A stretch of 64,000 bases of DNA from Nigrospora sphaerica (lineage: Eukaryota; Ascomycota; Sordariomycetes; Amphisphaeriales; Apiosporaceae): NCBI GenBank assembly GCA_018287875.1, contig JAGVVL010000009.1, positions 2,480,001-2,544,000 of the forward strand. Direction: 5' to 3'. Below are positions 44,701 through 58,397 of this stretch, piece by piece. The position numbers and the translations under genes were made by a program. A model generated the notes under the pieces. The model was not told where the DNA came from, searched no databases, and saw nothing but the letters and a program-made list of their open reading frames with translations. Position 1 is the first letter of the stretch. Each line of letters starts with the position of its first letter.

Positions 44701-47700
44701 GCCTTCTCAGCGATCAGATGAAGCAAGAGGCAGATGACCGCCGAAGGCTCGAAGAAGAACGACGCATCTGCCAAACTGAAATGGTGCGGATACAACAAAC
44801 TTTGGAGAGCGAAAGAGCATTGGCTTTGGACAAGGAAGAGATCTTCAAACGGCTGCAACAACGCGAGGTTGAACTCGAGGACAAACTCGCCGGGGCTATT
44901 GAAGACCAGGAACGCCTCGAGGACCAACTGGACGACCTACTCGAGGTCAAGAAAAGAGCGGAGCAAGAGGTTGAGAAATACCGATCCCAACTTGAGCAGG
45001 CTGCGACACTCATCGGGCGCTTGGAGGAGGAAAAGAACGCCCTTGATACACGAGTCGCCGCCCTCGAGGCCGAGATTCGTGAAGTTACGCAGAAGCAAGC
45101 GGATCGCAGTGCTCAAGAGGCCTTGCTTGAGGACGAAGTCAAGATGTTGCAGAGCCAGTTGTCGCTCAAAGATCGTAAAGTGAAAGACTTGGAGGGCAAA
45201 CTGGTCAAGACGGATCAGGATGCGGAGGTCAAGCATGCCGCAGCGCAGAAGGAGCTACAGTCTGTGAAATCCCGTGAACAACAACTATCGCGCGAGAATC
45301 GTGACATTAAGCAGCAACTCTCCGAGCTCTCCAAGACGTCAACGGACTACGAAGATCTCGTGCGGAAGAAGGAAAGCGAACTTATTGTTCTGCGCGGGGA
45401 CAACAAGAAATTCCAGATGGAGCAGCGTGGTTTTGAGGAGCAGAAGAAGACGCTTCTGGCGGAGAAGGACAAAACAGCTGAACGACTGCGTGAGGTGCAG
45501 GCCGAGATGGTGGCCATGAAGTCGCAGCAGTCCCAACTGCAACGCGAAGCCGAGGATGCAAAGCAAATGCTGCAGACCAGGCTTTCCGAGGATGCGCAGG
45601 CTAATCAGAACCTGGAACTCCTCGAGTCGCAAATCACGGACCTCAAGAGCCAGCTTTACAACCTCCAGGTGGAAATCAGCAGGGAACGACAGTCGCGAGA
45701 CGACGTTGCATTGATTTCGGAGCATAAATTCCAGGCCCTCAAGGACGAACACGACCAGCTTAAGGAGCTCAAGATTGAAATCGAAAAGGAGTTATACCTG
45801 CAACAAGACAAGCTCAGGCGGACTATGGAGGCCCGCGCCACAGCTGAGAAGGAGCGAGACGAAGCCCGTGAGGAGATACGGAGACTCCGTATCGCCAAAT
45901 CAGAGGCCGAGGAAGCACGCATCCAGGCCGAAGAAGAAGGCGAGCGCAATGCTATGAGGGCGGCGCGTGAGCGAGAAGAGAGCCTGCAAAAGGAACTCGA
46001 TGCTACTCACGAGCGGCTACGATGGTTCGAAGGCGAGTGCGGGAAACTCAACCAGCAGGTTGAAGAGCTGAACAAATTCATGATCGCCTCGGGAGACTAC
46101 GGCCTCAAGAATGATCAAGCAAAGGAACGTCTTGAGCGCGAACTGGTCACCGTTAAGGGACGCCTTGCCGCGTCAGAAAACGACAACCGCGCCCTACTCA
46201 ATAAGATTCAACAGAAGGGCCTCGAGATTGCCCGGTCGACCTCAAGGGCAACGGACGCTTCCCGAAACAAGGTCATGAATCTTCAGCGCGAGAAGGCTCG
46301 GGTTGATGAGCAGAACGCTAAGCTCAACAAGCAGCTTGGCGACGCACAATTGACGGTGGCCGGACTGGAAAAGAAGGTGGAAAAGCTGCAGCTCAACCTC
46401 GAAGATCTCAACCACGAGATGGCCCGCGAGGTCAAGTCCAACCGTCACGCCGAGAAGATGTCGTCGCAGTCTGCAGTGCAGCTGGCCGAGGCCAACCGCA
46501 ACCTCGAATCCGAGCGGCAGTTGCGCAGCCAGGCGCAGGCCAATGTTCGCACCATGCAGGCAACCATTGACTCGCGCAGCAAGGAGATGGAAGAGCTACG
46601 TGCTCAGTTGCTGCGGGTGCTCAAGGCCGTCGATCCCGATGTCGCAATGCCGATTCAAGAGGATGGTGGCCACGAAAAGATCATGAGCAAGAACTTTGAG
46701 ATGATTAGAAAGATCGAAGAGCTCCAGCAGAATCTGCGGATACAAACAGCCGCGCGGGAAAATGCCGAGGTCCAACTGATAGAGTTGCGGGCTTCGCGGG
46801 CCCAAGACTCGGCGCCGCGGCCCAGAGTGGATGAGACGGATCCCAACGAAGCTCCTTTCAACGGGTCACCCAAGCAGAGACGTCCGAAGCCCAATGGCCG
46901 AAACCACTCGAACCATTCCACCCCGACGCGGCGCCTTGAGAACGACGCGGACGCCGTCCCAGACTCTGGTAGATCTGATAAGACTGCTGACCTTCTCAGC
47001 TTCAACGACAGGCAAGATCTCAAGACCGAGGTGGAAGAGTTGCAGAATCAACTCCAATTGGCGCAGATGCAGAATCGCCATCTGCAAAGCCAGCTTGATA
47101 GATCCGAGCCAGCCAAGGACTCCAACCCGTTCGAAGACAGCCCATCCCTCCTCCGCGTGCAGAAGCTAGAGAAGGCCAACAGCCGCCTGCACGACATGCT
47201 CGATGACTCGGCCAAGAAGGTGTCTTACTTGGAGAAGTCGATTAGGACCGGCGAGCTCTCGGTGCGCGACCTCCAGACGCAGTCGCACGAGGAGATCCTC
47301 GAGCTTCTTAACAGCCAAGAGGAGTCCCGACGATCGCTTCTGCACAGCCACAACGACGCCGTTGCCGAGTTGACGGATGTGAAGGAGCACTTCGAGAAGA
47401 TGCGAAGAGAGCGTGCCTCGCTCGAGGTCGAGCTACGCGACGCCAAGTCGGATTTGCAGGAGATGTCACTTGCGAGAGAGCAGGAGGCCGCCAGCCGCAG
47501 TCAGATCCTCGAGGAATTTGCCGATTTGCAGATTCGACTTGACGCCGAAGCCTCGAAGCTGGCCGACGTAACGTCGAGCCTCGCCCTCTACAAGGGCCGC
47601 GCCGATGAGTACTTCAGCAAACTGGAGCAGGCCGAGATAGCGGTGCTCAAGGCCAGTCGGGCCGAGCAATTCGCCAAGTCTCAGGCCAAGGAGGCCGAGG

Positions 47701-49215
47701 AACAGTGCGCCGAGATGATGTCGGAAAAGAAGCGAGCAGAAGGCGCGCTGGAAGACCTGCAACGCCAGAACCAGCAACTGGAGGAGAAGCTCGAGGACCT
47801 GTCGACCGACTACGAAGCCGCCACGCAGGCCAAGAAGAGACTGCAGCATGAGCTCGAGGACTACCGGAGCCAGCGGGCCATCGACATCGAAGATAAGGAG
47901 TCCAGCATGGAGCAAACGCGCAAGAAATACCAGGCCGAATTCGCCACACTCACCAAGGAGCTCGACCTGGCGCGCGAGGAGAAGCTCTACAAGCAATCGG
48001 AGATTACGCGTCTTCGCGAGGAGCTCGATGAACTGCGGTCCAAGTGGGATGACGAAGTATTGAACAGCTCGACCTGGTCTAAGGAGAAGGCGCGGCTTGA
48101 ATCCACTCTTTCCGACGTGGTGGCCTCCCGGGATGAGGCCGTCAACGCGCACAACGACGCGCAAGCGAAGGTGGTCTCGTTGCTGTCCCAAGTGCGCGCG
48201 CTGCGCACCGAGGTGGACGATATCACGGCGGAACGGGAGGCGTTGGTGCGCGAGAAGCGCGGCGTCGAGGCGCGGCTCGAAGAAGCCAAGGCAGGGCTGG
48301 ACGACTTGGCCAAGAGCGACAGCCCAGCTCTCCGCAACGCCGCCAGCACCGACAAGAAGATCTTGGAACTGAAGTCGGGCCTGGCGCAACAGGAAGACAT
48401 CGCAGCCGCCGCGGTGGAGAAGATGCGGCGCGCCGAGTCCCTCGCGACGGAGCTCCAGAAGGAGATCGTCGTGGAGCGCGAAATCGGCGCCGAGCTATCC
48501 AAGCAGAAAGCCGCCCTGGAGAAGAGTTTAAGCGAGATCCAAGTTCGTCTCGTGGACCTCGAAACCAAGGGATACTCGAGCACCAGCCAGGACGTCAAGT
48601 TCCTGCACAAGCGGATCCAAGAGGTTAGTTTACCCTCATCTCGCCAACTTGCGGCACAAGCAAGCACCTGGGCGGGGGGGTTCCTTCCCCTCGTAACCCT
48701 CGCAACCCTCGTCCACAGAGTCACCACTAGGCACAGTCGAGATGCTAACAACCCGATTTCAGCTCGAAGCGCAGCTGGAGGACCAGGAGACGGAGCGCAC
48801 CAAGTCTCAAAGGTCGGTCCGCAACGTGGACCGCATTGTGAAGGACTTGCAAACTCAAATCGATCGCAAGGACAAGCAGGCGTCGCAGGCGGCCGAGGAG
48901 GCTGCTCGCCTCCGCGACAAGGCGGAAAAGCTCCTAAAGACCATCGAGGAACTCCAAGCCTCGGAGACGGAGAACCAGTTGACGGCACGACGGGCCGAGC
49001 GAGAACTGCGGGAGGAGCAGGAGAAGTCGCTGAGGCTAGAGCGCGAGCTGGAGGGCTGGAAGACGCTGCGCATGGAGAAGGGCAGCGTTCGGCTGGGCAC
49101 GCCAGGCTTGGGGAGGATCGACGGCGACGATACGGCGAGCCTGAACGGCATCGAAGTGCCCAAGCGAAAAAGCAGCATCACTCGGGCGCCGAGCCTGACC
49201 AAGGGCTTCTTGTAA
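41724..49215 (+). CDS. Class II myosin heavy chain
   Basis: Actin-based motor for cytokinetic ring contraction and septum formation. Exons 41724-42254, 42330-48623, 48763-49215 give 2425 residues; the huge second exon is uninterrupted. The N-terminal extension (about 100 residues, disordered) contains an Asn-Gly dipeptide tract. The SH3-like myosin N domain starts with KRYVWLKDPQAAF. Motor: P-loop GESGAGKT, switch I NNNSSRFGK, switch II [23 protein letters not shown], SH1/SH2 helix region LDQLRCNGVLEGIRI. One or two IQ-like motifs follow (SRFQSVARGFMQRRQAY, TRVIQRN). From about residue 960 to about 2350 is a nearly continuous heptad coiled coil, broken around 1690-1780 by a Pro/Ser/Asn-rich hinge. 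The C terminus ends in a non-helical basic/serine tail (RKSSITRAPSLTKGFL). Length fits filamentous-fungal myosin II. Confidence 0.96.
41934..42008 (+). repeat. GGCAAC hexanucleotide repeat in the myosin N-terminal extension
   Basis: About twelve GGCAA(C/T) units, mostly perfect, encoding alternating Gly-Asn. Wobble changes (AAT) are interspersed regularly, forming GGCAACGGCAAT higher-order pairs. Interrupted once by AGC (Ser). Confidence 0.92.
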
Positions 49216-50403
49216 GATACGGGTGGCCGACGGATGCTGGACGGGGTCCAAGACACGAAAGGGCGACCTTGGCGTGGTGGTCCACCATCATGATTACGGG
49301 ACGACGTGCTGCATGGTTTAATGCCACGGCTGTATTGTAGAACAAGTTAATTGCACGAGAGCGAGCGAACGCCGGGATGATGACGACGATGCACGGGCAA
49401 TGAAGGGGGCGGACGAACGGTTAGACGGATAGAAGCTTCAGTCACCTCGCATCCAACTGAGTACATGCGATAGCTGCCGACCTGTAGCTCGGCTTTCATA
49501 ACATGGTACCTGGAACGGCAGGGAGTTCCTCCACGCCGAGTGGGTTCCTGTTTCCCCAGCACGACCTACCATTCTCCGGCCTACTGCTCTTCGAACGACG
49601 GCAGGGTAGTGTGAAGTTGACGAGCACCGAACTGCCAGTGAGGGCGGTTTGTGTCGTACGAGACGTGCCAAGAATCGCACGTGGTCAAACGGTCGGGATC
49701 GCGGCAGCCTCGCCGTCTTATGAACATCGGGAGGAAGCAACCGATGAACGGCGTGTCGGGTACGAGGACCCCGCCGGGACGAGGGACCCAACTCTGCCGA
49801 CGGAGCAGGCGGGCGATGTTTGTCTTGAGGGGGAGGCTGACGGCCACTTGCAAATTCCAGGTCGTCTGACGCCCCGTTTGCTTCGTGCCTCTGCTGCCTC
49901 TTCCGCCGCCCCCATATGAGGCTAGTCGGCGGACGTGTTTGCTGCCCCCGCGGTGGCGATGAGGTTGAAGCAAAGAAAGGCCCCCTGGGGTTACACGGAT
50001 GGGTATCACGGGCCGCCTTGTTGACGGCGACGAAGAGACGCCGCGCTGACGGCCCCGGTAGCGCGACGGGACGGCGCGAGAGGGCACCCCCACGGTAGAA
50101 TCAGCCAAAACCCGTCCTGGCCGGCCTACTCGCGTAGACACTTATTTAAGGGGGCACCTGAGCGGCCAGCAGGGCTCTCTCTGGCTCTGCTCCTCAAGCC
50201 CTATGCTTTGCCCCTACCTCTCGACGCCCTCGTATCCTCTGCCTCGCACACATGCCTTCACGGGGAAGCGGAGCGACTCCGAAGCAAGACCAGCGAGTGT
50301 TCGGCATCTGGGGCAAGTACTACACCACCTACACGGCTCAGCTCGTCGCCGTGCAGAGCGGTGGGCGGACGGCCCAGCCCAGCGCTGCCGTCAAGACGCT
50401 GCC
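49216..50403. other. Intergenic, with TATA-like promoter near the right end
   Basis: 1.2 kb after myosin II. A CTTATTTAAGG TATA-like element at about 50141-50150 is followed by a C/T-rich stretch (tctctctggctctgctcctc) of the kind seen at fungal transcription starts, suggesting that a transcript begins about 200 bp before the candidate small gene. No other gene recognised. Confidence 0.45.
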
Positions 50404-50933
50404 ATGTCCTGGGGGTGGCGTGGGCTTTGCGGCATGTTCCAGCCCCCGGGCGGCCTGGTGAGTACCGGTTGACGGCCCTATGACGCCGGTAGCTGACGAA
50501 AAGGGCGCAGCAGTGGGAGCCCGGCTTTTGGTCGCACGGCTATGAGCCGCCGCCCGGCTGGTACGCGGCAGGAATGGAGCTCGACCCGGGACTCGGAGGC
50601 CCTGTGCCGGCGCAATACCTGGACGGCGTCTGGCCCTCGGGTGGACCCGGGCGCGTGCCCTCGGCCCCTTCCAGCACATCGCGGGCCAGCTCACGGCGCC
50701 GCGACTGCGGCTGCCGCGCCAAGCCCAAGAAGCGCCGTCGGTTCTCCTTCCGGCTTTCCTCCTGCCGGCGCGCCGGCGGCCACCCCGAGAGTACCGACGG
50801 AGCCTTCCTCGGCCTACGCGCGCGGAGCGGATGGCGCCCCCGCCCGCGTCGTCCGTACACAGGCCACGCATCCTGCAGTTCGGGGTCGGGCGGCAGTGCC
50901 AGCCCCAACTCCACCAGCAGCGAATCGCTGTGA
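50404..50933 (+). CDS. Candidate small Gly/Pro/Ser-rich protein of unknown function
   Basis: Two exons, 50404-50457 and 50514-50933, would encode 157 residues: MSWGWRGLCGMFQPPGGL joined to WEPGFWSHGYEPPPGWYA, then a low-complexity Ser/Arg/Gly tail ending TSSESL. The intron is 56 nt with GTGAGT donor, TAGCTGACG branch region and CAGCAG acceptor, and the join is in phase. The tryptophan/proline-rich N terminus (PPGG, EPPPGWY, PGLGGPVPAQYL) looks like true coding sequence; the basic tail is less convincing. I do not recognise the family. High GC gives competing open frames on both strands, so this is a tentative model supported mainly by the splice signals and an upstream TATA-like box. Confidence 0.38.
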
Positions 50934-51997
50934 GGACCCCGGGGCGCTGTACGCCGGCGCCGAACTCCCGCGCCGCCGGTCCCCCGACGCCGAGCGACGC
51001 GCGAGGCCCCGGGCCCCCGAAGCCCCCGTGAGCCAGGCCCTCTGGCTGCACGATGAAAAGCGGAAACATCGACGGCACGGCCTGAGCGAGGGGCCGGTTT
51101 ACCGGCACCCGCTGGGGTCCGTGGCCCAACAGGCGGCCGGGAGTCACCCGCGGCGACCCGAGAGCCTACCGGAAGGGAGGCCGGGGCGGCATCTGGAGGA
51201 GGCGAAAAGGGGGGAAGACGGTGACGCCGGAGCGGGCCCTCACGGACAAGTGGCCGCCGGCACGTTGGCTCCGGGGGAGGGAATGCCGAAGAAGAGGGTG
51301 CATTGGCGGCGCCGACAAGCCAACTGGTGACACGCAAATGGCCTTGGCGAGAAGTGACCGACTGGCTGTGGGGTCTGGAGGTTGGCGTTGGCGTACCTAG
51401 CAAGTTCGGGTGCCTATTGTTAGCAAGTAGGCATCTAGTGGTTTCGAAGCACTTTGGTCTATCTCTCTCTGCGTGTCTGTATCGTCCGTCTGTCTGCTAC
51501 CGATCGAATCGGATCCAAGCCGTGATACCAATGCCGTTGTGTAAGGGGGGTTGAATATTCAGCAACATGTACTCATCACATAGACCAGGGCTGTTGAAAA
51601 TGGTCTAAACGGATCAGCCTCAATCAATGGGCATACTGCTGGAGGGTTGGGTGAAGGGGAGATGGAGTAGGTGTATACATGTGGGTACATGCCTCGCTGC
51701 CCCTCCATCATAAGCGGGTTCAAGTGCCACTCGTTCGTTCTGGGCCTTTCCCGCTACGGCGTACCTATCTTATCGTAGCCCCAGCTACAAAATATTCGGA
51801 TTCCCGGTCCATCACCACTTTCCTCACGAAGGAAACGTCCGCTCGCTTATTGCCAGGTGATGCTCTGTTGACCGCCGCATTGGAGACCGCTGCACGGTAA
51901 TATGGTCTTCTCTCTGGCCGAGAAGCTCCGCATCAGACCCCCTTGACTTCCCCGAGTGCCCCCTTGCCCGGCGCAGCAGGCGCAGACAGTCGCATCC
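50934..51997. other. Intergenic upstream of Mtg1 gene
   Basis: About 1.06 kb. The first 400 bp is very GC-rich and keeps several frames open by chance; the next 600 bp is ordinary. No gene supported. Confidence 0.55.
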
Positions 51998-53104
51998 ATG
52001 GCTGCCACCGGCTTCGTGCCGCGGGCCACCTTTGAGGTCTCGTCCTCCATCACCCGCTCGTATTTCCTCGGCCACCACGCCGGCGCCCTCAATTCGATGC
52101 GCAAAATCCTCTCCAACATCACCCTCGTCGTCGAGTGCCGCGACAGCCGCGTCCCCCTCACCTCTACGAATCCTCTGCTGGAATCGTCGCTGGCCGGCCG
52201 GGACCGCATCGTTGCCTACACCAAATCCGACCTCAGCTTTCCCGAGTCCGCGTCGAGATACAAACAGCAGCAGCAGCAGCTGTTGAGGAAATGGCATGCC
52301 GGGCGTGGGCTTGTCACATTCGACGATGCCAGCCAGGGCGGGGGCAATACCGAGGTCGTCTTCACCGACGAGCAGGCCCCCCGGTCTGTTCAGGCACTGC
52401 TGGACGTGATTAAACAACGCGCTATCGCCCTGGATTCTCTCACCGGAATGCGCGCCCTCGTGGTCGGCATGCCGAACGCGGGCAAGTCCACGCTGCTCAA
52501 CGCCATGCGCCGCGTCGGCATGCGCCTGCCCAAGGCCGCGCGTACCGGAGCCCAGCCGGGCGTCACAAGGAAGCTCTCCACGCCTGTCCGCATCATTGCC
52601 GAGGACCAAGCGGCCGGCATTGAACAGGGAGTCTTTGTGGTCGATACCCCCGGCGTCTTCGTGCCCTATGTGAGCGATGTCAATGCCATGCTCAAGCTGA
52701 GTCTGGTGGGTTGCGTCAAAGACAATCTGGTGCCGACCGAGACCGTGGCCGACTACCTCCTGTTCCATCTCAACCACCAGGATCCCGGTTTGTACAAGGA
52801 ATTCTGCGAGCCGACGAACGATGTGGCCGTTTTTCTGGACGGCGTGGCCACGCGAACGGGCAAACTGGAGAAGGGCGGCGTCCCTTCGCGGGACATGGCG
52901 GCCAACTGGGTCGTGCAACAGTGGCGCAAAGGACGGCTGGGCCAGTTCTGCCTCGACGACGTGAGCGAGGAGACTCTGCAGGACTGGACAAGAAGGGGGC
53001 AAATGTCAGGCGCCGGCGATGAGATCAGCATGAACCGGGCTCGGAAAAACGAGAAGGAAGCGCGGAAGGCGAAAAGCCTCGCCAAGAGGAAGGCCGCCGC
53101 ATAA
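51998..53104 (+). CDS. MTG1: Mitochondrial ribosome-assembly GTPase Mtg1
   Basis: Circularly permuted GTPase of the YlqF/RbgA family acting in late assembly of the large mitochondrial ribosomal subunit on the matrix side of the inner membrane. Single exon, 368 residues. Motif order is G4 (YTKSD, residues 74-78), G5 region, G1/P-loop (VVGMPNAGKST, 156-165), G2 (GVT, 188-190), G3 (DTPG, 216-219), the permuted order typical of the family. The N terminus (FVPRATFEVSSSITRSYFLGHHAGAL) matches the family's opening, including FxxGHMxxAL-like text. A glutamine run sits at about 90-94. C-terminal lysine-rich helix. The frame is open upstream without ATG, so 51998 is the natural start. Confidence 0.95.
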   Translation: MAATGFVPRATFEVSSSITRSYFLGHHAGALNSMRKILSNITLVVECRDSRVPLTSTNPLLESSLAGRDRIVAYTKSDLSFPESASRYKQQQQQLLRKWHAGRGLVTFDDASQGGGNTEVVFTDEQAPRSVQALLDVIKQRAIALDSLTGMRALVVGMPNAGKSTLLNAMRRVGMRLPKAARTGAQPGVTRKLSTPVRIIAEDQAAGIEQGVFVVDTPGVFVPYVSDVNAMLKLSLVGCVKDNLVPTETVADYLLFHLNHQDPGLYKEFCEPTNDVAVFLDGVATRTGKLEKGGVPSRDMAANWVVQQWRKGRLGQFCLDDVSEETLQDWTRRGQMSGAGDEISMNRARKNEKEARKAKSLAKRKAAA

Positions 53105-55309
53105 TATTACACCAGAGGAGACAGAGTCCTGAGTGTCTGCCCAGCCATAGGTTGGCAGCGCTCAACTCAGGTTGAACAGCCGCATTCTGCAACTCCGGTT
53201 GTCGTACGGGAGCACGGCAAGGCCAACACGTCCTCCGCGTTAGAGCCACTCCGCCTGGCGTATGTGCTTCGGATGTAGGACTTCACGATGCTGCCCCGTA
53301 GGTCAAGGACCAGGCCAGGGTCGGCGGCGGCGGCGGCGGCAGCAGCAGCAAATGATTGCCGGCCAGGTGTCGAACCGGTAAAGAGTGAGGCTGCACAAGC
53401 AAGCAAGCCCGTCCCCATCACCCCCTATGTACCTGTCTGTTGTTTCATGGGCTGCGGAGGAAGATGTGGACGCGGCAGCGGCAGCAGCTTACTACCTACA
53501 TCACCGTGCCCTACCTACATCCTGGCTGCCAGCCGGGAGGCAGCGGAATGAATGCCTAGAGGCCACCATAGTGTACAGACAAAGAGAGCCCTCGCAGTCC
53601 CAGGTGAGAAGGGAAGATTGTTCCCAGGAGGGCAGGGTGGGCCCGCTTAGCTGTTTTGTGGTCCAGGCTGCAGGCGGCTTGCTCGGATCCCGGGCTGCAC
53701 ACCGAAGAGGCGGCAGAAGAAACAACGGCTGCGCAAAGGGTGGTCGATTCTGTCGGCGTCGTGACAGGGGACGGGCGCATTCCAGAGCCATTGTTGGCTG
53801 TGGTGGCCGCGTCAACCCCACCAGGAATGCTGCAGATCAGTAAGGGATCGTCGCCACGGCCTGCCTGGGCCGCCGCAGCCAAGGAGGCCAAGGAGGCGAG
53901 AGGGTGACCGACCGTCCCTCGCCAGCGCCGTTAAAGGAGCCAGAGCTGGCGTATCGGTCGCTGCGTCTATCCCGTTCTCTGCGGCGGACACTGCCAAGCT
54001 GAACCCGACGAGGGGGAAGAGGGGGGGGGGAGGGTTCCAGGCTGTTCTTCCATGCATACCGCCAAACCACCCATGATGACCTACAAGTACGGATCGGCCA
54101 ATCTCCCATTGCCACACGCTCCGCTCCAGAAAGGAGGCAGGTTCGTAGGTAGCTATGGGTGAATATGGATTCTGAAGGACAGGGCTGTTCGCCTCGGGAT
54201 TGGTTATCATCGGTTCTTGATAGCAGTAGGATTGGTGATGCGAAACTGGGCTCGGCGAGCTATGGCCGATCATGAAGCGTGCATGTACGTATGTATGTAA
54301 AAATGTACTTAAGCATGGTAGCTACTACCTTGGGTACTTAGTTTTGGTGCGGAGGCGAGCACATACTTGAAGAAATGCTAATAAAACTGCAGGTGGTGGG
54401 ATATCCAAACTTCATGTAGATAAATACAGTAGTTATTGACCTACCCAGCTGCAATCCACGATAGGCAGTATGTGGAGAAGGTAGTACCTATGAAATTCGA
54501 TACGAAAGTGATGCCATGTCCATCTCTCAACAGTTACAACCCCTCCGACCTGTGCGGCCGTTACCCCATTATTCCCCCCCATCGTCCAGGCCAGGACCAG
54601 GGTTGAGGGACCAACGGTAGCTTAGGTACTCTGGGGGGCTGTCAGCACCACTAGGCTTGTGGGGAAGCCTAGCCGTCTTCCCCGGGAACCATTATCCACA
54701 ACCGCTTCGGACACATGCGCTTATGAGTGGTTCGCGGGGAATGCCTCCACCAGAGCTACGAGGAACCTGGGGCGGGACAGCCCAGACCCGACCCGACGCG
54801 CCAACCCAGGACCCGCAAGAAGGAAAGAAGGAGAGCTCCGCGGAGCGGAGGGGGAGGGGAGATGATGACGATGATGCTTTTTAACGCCTGGGCGGGGGGA
54901 AGGGGAGAGAGGGGCAGAGGGGCGATGTTTCCGCAGCTGTCCAGCTGATCTCCCCATTGCTTCGCTGATGACCAGGCCGGACTCGGCCACAGGTCCCCCG
55001 TCGGGCACCTGCACGCTGTATTAGCTGCTGGCTGCCGAGTGCTGGCGCTGGCGGTGGCAGTGCTGCTGCTTGTCAGCCCCGGCAGCCATCGTGAGATCGC
55101 CCGTCTCCGTTCACGCTTGTACATCCGGCCCTTTTCCCTCCCCCAGGCCGCCTCCGTCCCTTCGGCCCAAGCCCGCAGTAGGAAGCGCACCTGAGGAACA
55201 AAGACGTCGGCGCAAGTCCAGTCTCGCCGCCGTATCCCGCTTCTTTTCTTCGCCGCCCTCTCCCCTCCCCCTCGCTCAAGAGTAAGTATCTCTCCGACGC
55301 GCGCTCACC
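53105..55309. other. Intergenic, 2.2 kb, with triplet repeats
   Basis: GGCGGCGGCGGCGGCAGCAGCAGCA lies at about 53323-53349 and a related GCGGCAGCGGCAGCAGC at 53473-53490. Homopolymer G run near 54022. TACCTA/TAGGTA motifs at 53504-53520, 54150 and 54440. A pyrimidine-rich stretch at 55225-55275 (ttcttttcttcgccgccctctcccctccccctcgc) directly precedes the next gene. No gene recognised. Confidence 0.6.
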
Positions 55310-56650
<1,341 letters not shown>

Positions 56651-57024
56651 GTAGAGAAGGAACAGGACTTGGATCACTAGCCAGGGGCGGGACAGAAGCA
56701 GCCAGGCTCGCCGAGGCGTGGAAATGGCCCGTGGCCATCGCTTTCCGCCGCGGAACGACGAGCGGGTAATGAAAATCGAGAGCATCTTGGCGTATTCTTC
56801 CCCGCGTTGACAGTGTGTTTGTGCGTCCCCATGGTCGTAAGTGGCAGGGCTCGGCTTCCAAGGATGCCACCCCGGCGCCATCCTCCGAGGATGCCGAGCC
56901 GGGAAGCACGCAAAGGGCAAAAGGTCCCGGGTCGGCGCGTCGGTAAACATTTCACAGGTGTGTGATCAAGTACTTCATTAGCTCTTGGGGCCGCTCGGCA
57001 GCGGTCGGGCGCCGAAAGGTATGG
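56651..57024. other. Convergent 3' intergenic region
   Basis: 374 bp between the stops of the SDR gene (plus) and sulfotransferase-like gene (minus); nothing recognised. Confidence 0.6.
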
Positions 57025-58397
57025 CTACCAAAACTTCTGGAGCGCATAGGGTCCTCTACGCAAGGCGAACCAGGCCGTCACGCCAACGAGTGCCACAGCT
57101 GTGCCCGACAGGATGGCGTAGGCCTTGGTGAGGCCTGGCGCCATGAGATCGCGAACAATGTTGGCGAATTCGTCAGCGTCGTTGCCGCGCGGAAACGGCT
57201 CCGTGGGCACGTCGTGGCCCAACTCCACCTCGCGAGTCAGCAGTTTCCTCCCACAACTAGTCAAGGCGGGTCGTGGATGGGACGGGGGAGGGGCCGCTTA
57301 CGAAATCACAAAGGTTCTCCCACCCCAAGCCGTCCTCCAGCTTGACGACGCGCAGCCGGTCTGGGGGCGCATTGGCCTTGACCCAATCGATGCTGGCGGG
57401 GGGGGGGGGATATGTTAGCAAGGGGAGCCGGGGCTCGCTCGGGGAGGACCCATGAGCGGGAGACGGGGTCAAAAAGAGAAAGAGGGGATGGATGGATGCA
57501 GAGGGAGGGAGCAGGAGGAGGGAAGAGTAGGGTGACGTACTACTCGACGTAGCGCTTCCGCAGGACGGGCAAGGCGGCCGGGTCCTCGGGCGCGCGGTCG
57601 TCGGCGAAGACGGACCACAGGAGGTCGGTGAGGCGGAAGAACTCGCGGTTGAAGGTGTCAAAGTGCTGCAGCAGGCGCAGCGGCATGACGCGGGTGGCGC
57701 GGAGCAGGGCGCCGACGGAGCGGTCGTAGGAGCGGACCCAGGCGTCCGGGTCGCGCTCGGTGAGGAGGAACTTGACGTCGGGGTCGGCGGCGTAGGCGGT
57801 GAAGACGGAAGGGCCCAGGTACGACGGCACCTCGATGACGACGTCGTAGCCGGCGAACCACTTGTCCAGCTCGGCGCGGCCGTAGGGCCGGGGCCGGGGC
57901 GCCTGGCCGTCGTGGTGGCGACGGGTGGCGGTGGCGCCGACATCCTTATTTTCGTGGCGCGCCACCGAGTCGGCGCTCCGGATCGCCTCGGCAAACAGCC
58001 GGCAGTCCCGCGGCCCGTTGGCCGTCACCTCGATCATGTGGTACGGCCGGTGCCCCAGCATCCGCAGCGCCTTGTAAATTCCCAGCGTACCCGTCCTAGA
58101 CGCAATGCGCAACGCACCGCCCACGCCGTCAGCCTCGTGGCCGCATCGCTCGCTCCCTTCCGTATTCGCCTCCCTCCCGCCTCCGGGCTTCTGGCAAGAG
58201 TCTCTGCGGGGACCGCGAACCGACGACCGGAGCCGGGAAAAAAGGACAATACCGAAGCTGACGAAAAAAAGAATAAAAAAAGACAGAAAAACAGAAACAA
58301 AGATGAATACTCACCGGCTCGCGCTGACGACGAAAAGCTTGGGCGACCTGCCCTTTTCTGCGGGCTCGGGGACCTCGTCAATGAGCCGCCGCGACAT
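57025..58397 (-). CDS. Sulfotransferase-like P-loop protein with C-terminal membrane anchor
   Basis: Exons 58397-58315, 58095-57541, 57392-57302, 57228-57025 give 310 residues. Members of this fungal group carry a PAPS-sulfotransferase-like P-loop fold, but most have no known reaction. Seen here: KLFVVSASRTGTLGIYKALRML near the start (phosphate-binding loop, split by intron 1), YHMIEV, the ELDKWFAGYDVVIEVPSYL segment, FLLTERDPDAWVRSYDRS (typical of the family's second phosphate/PAPS-binding region), FFRLTDLLWSVF, YIDWVKANAPPDRLRVVKLEDGLGWENLCDF and PFPRGNDADEFA. A hydrophobic helix (AYAILSGTAVALVGVTAWFAL) near the C terminus suggests tail anchoring. For intron 3 I chose acceptor CTCGCGAG because it restores phase after a good CTGAC branch point. 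Confidence 0.82.

Noticed and set aside
50338..51403. Long open frames on both strands near 50.3-51.4 kb
   Set aside because: GC content is so high that most frames are open; none has a domain. Only the short spliced model at 50404-50933 was kept, with low confidence.
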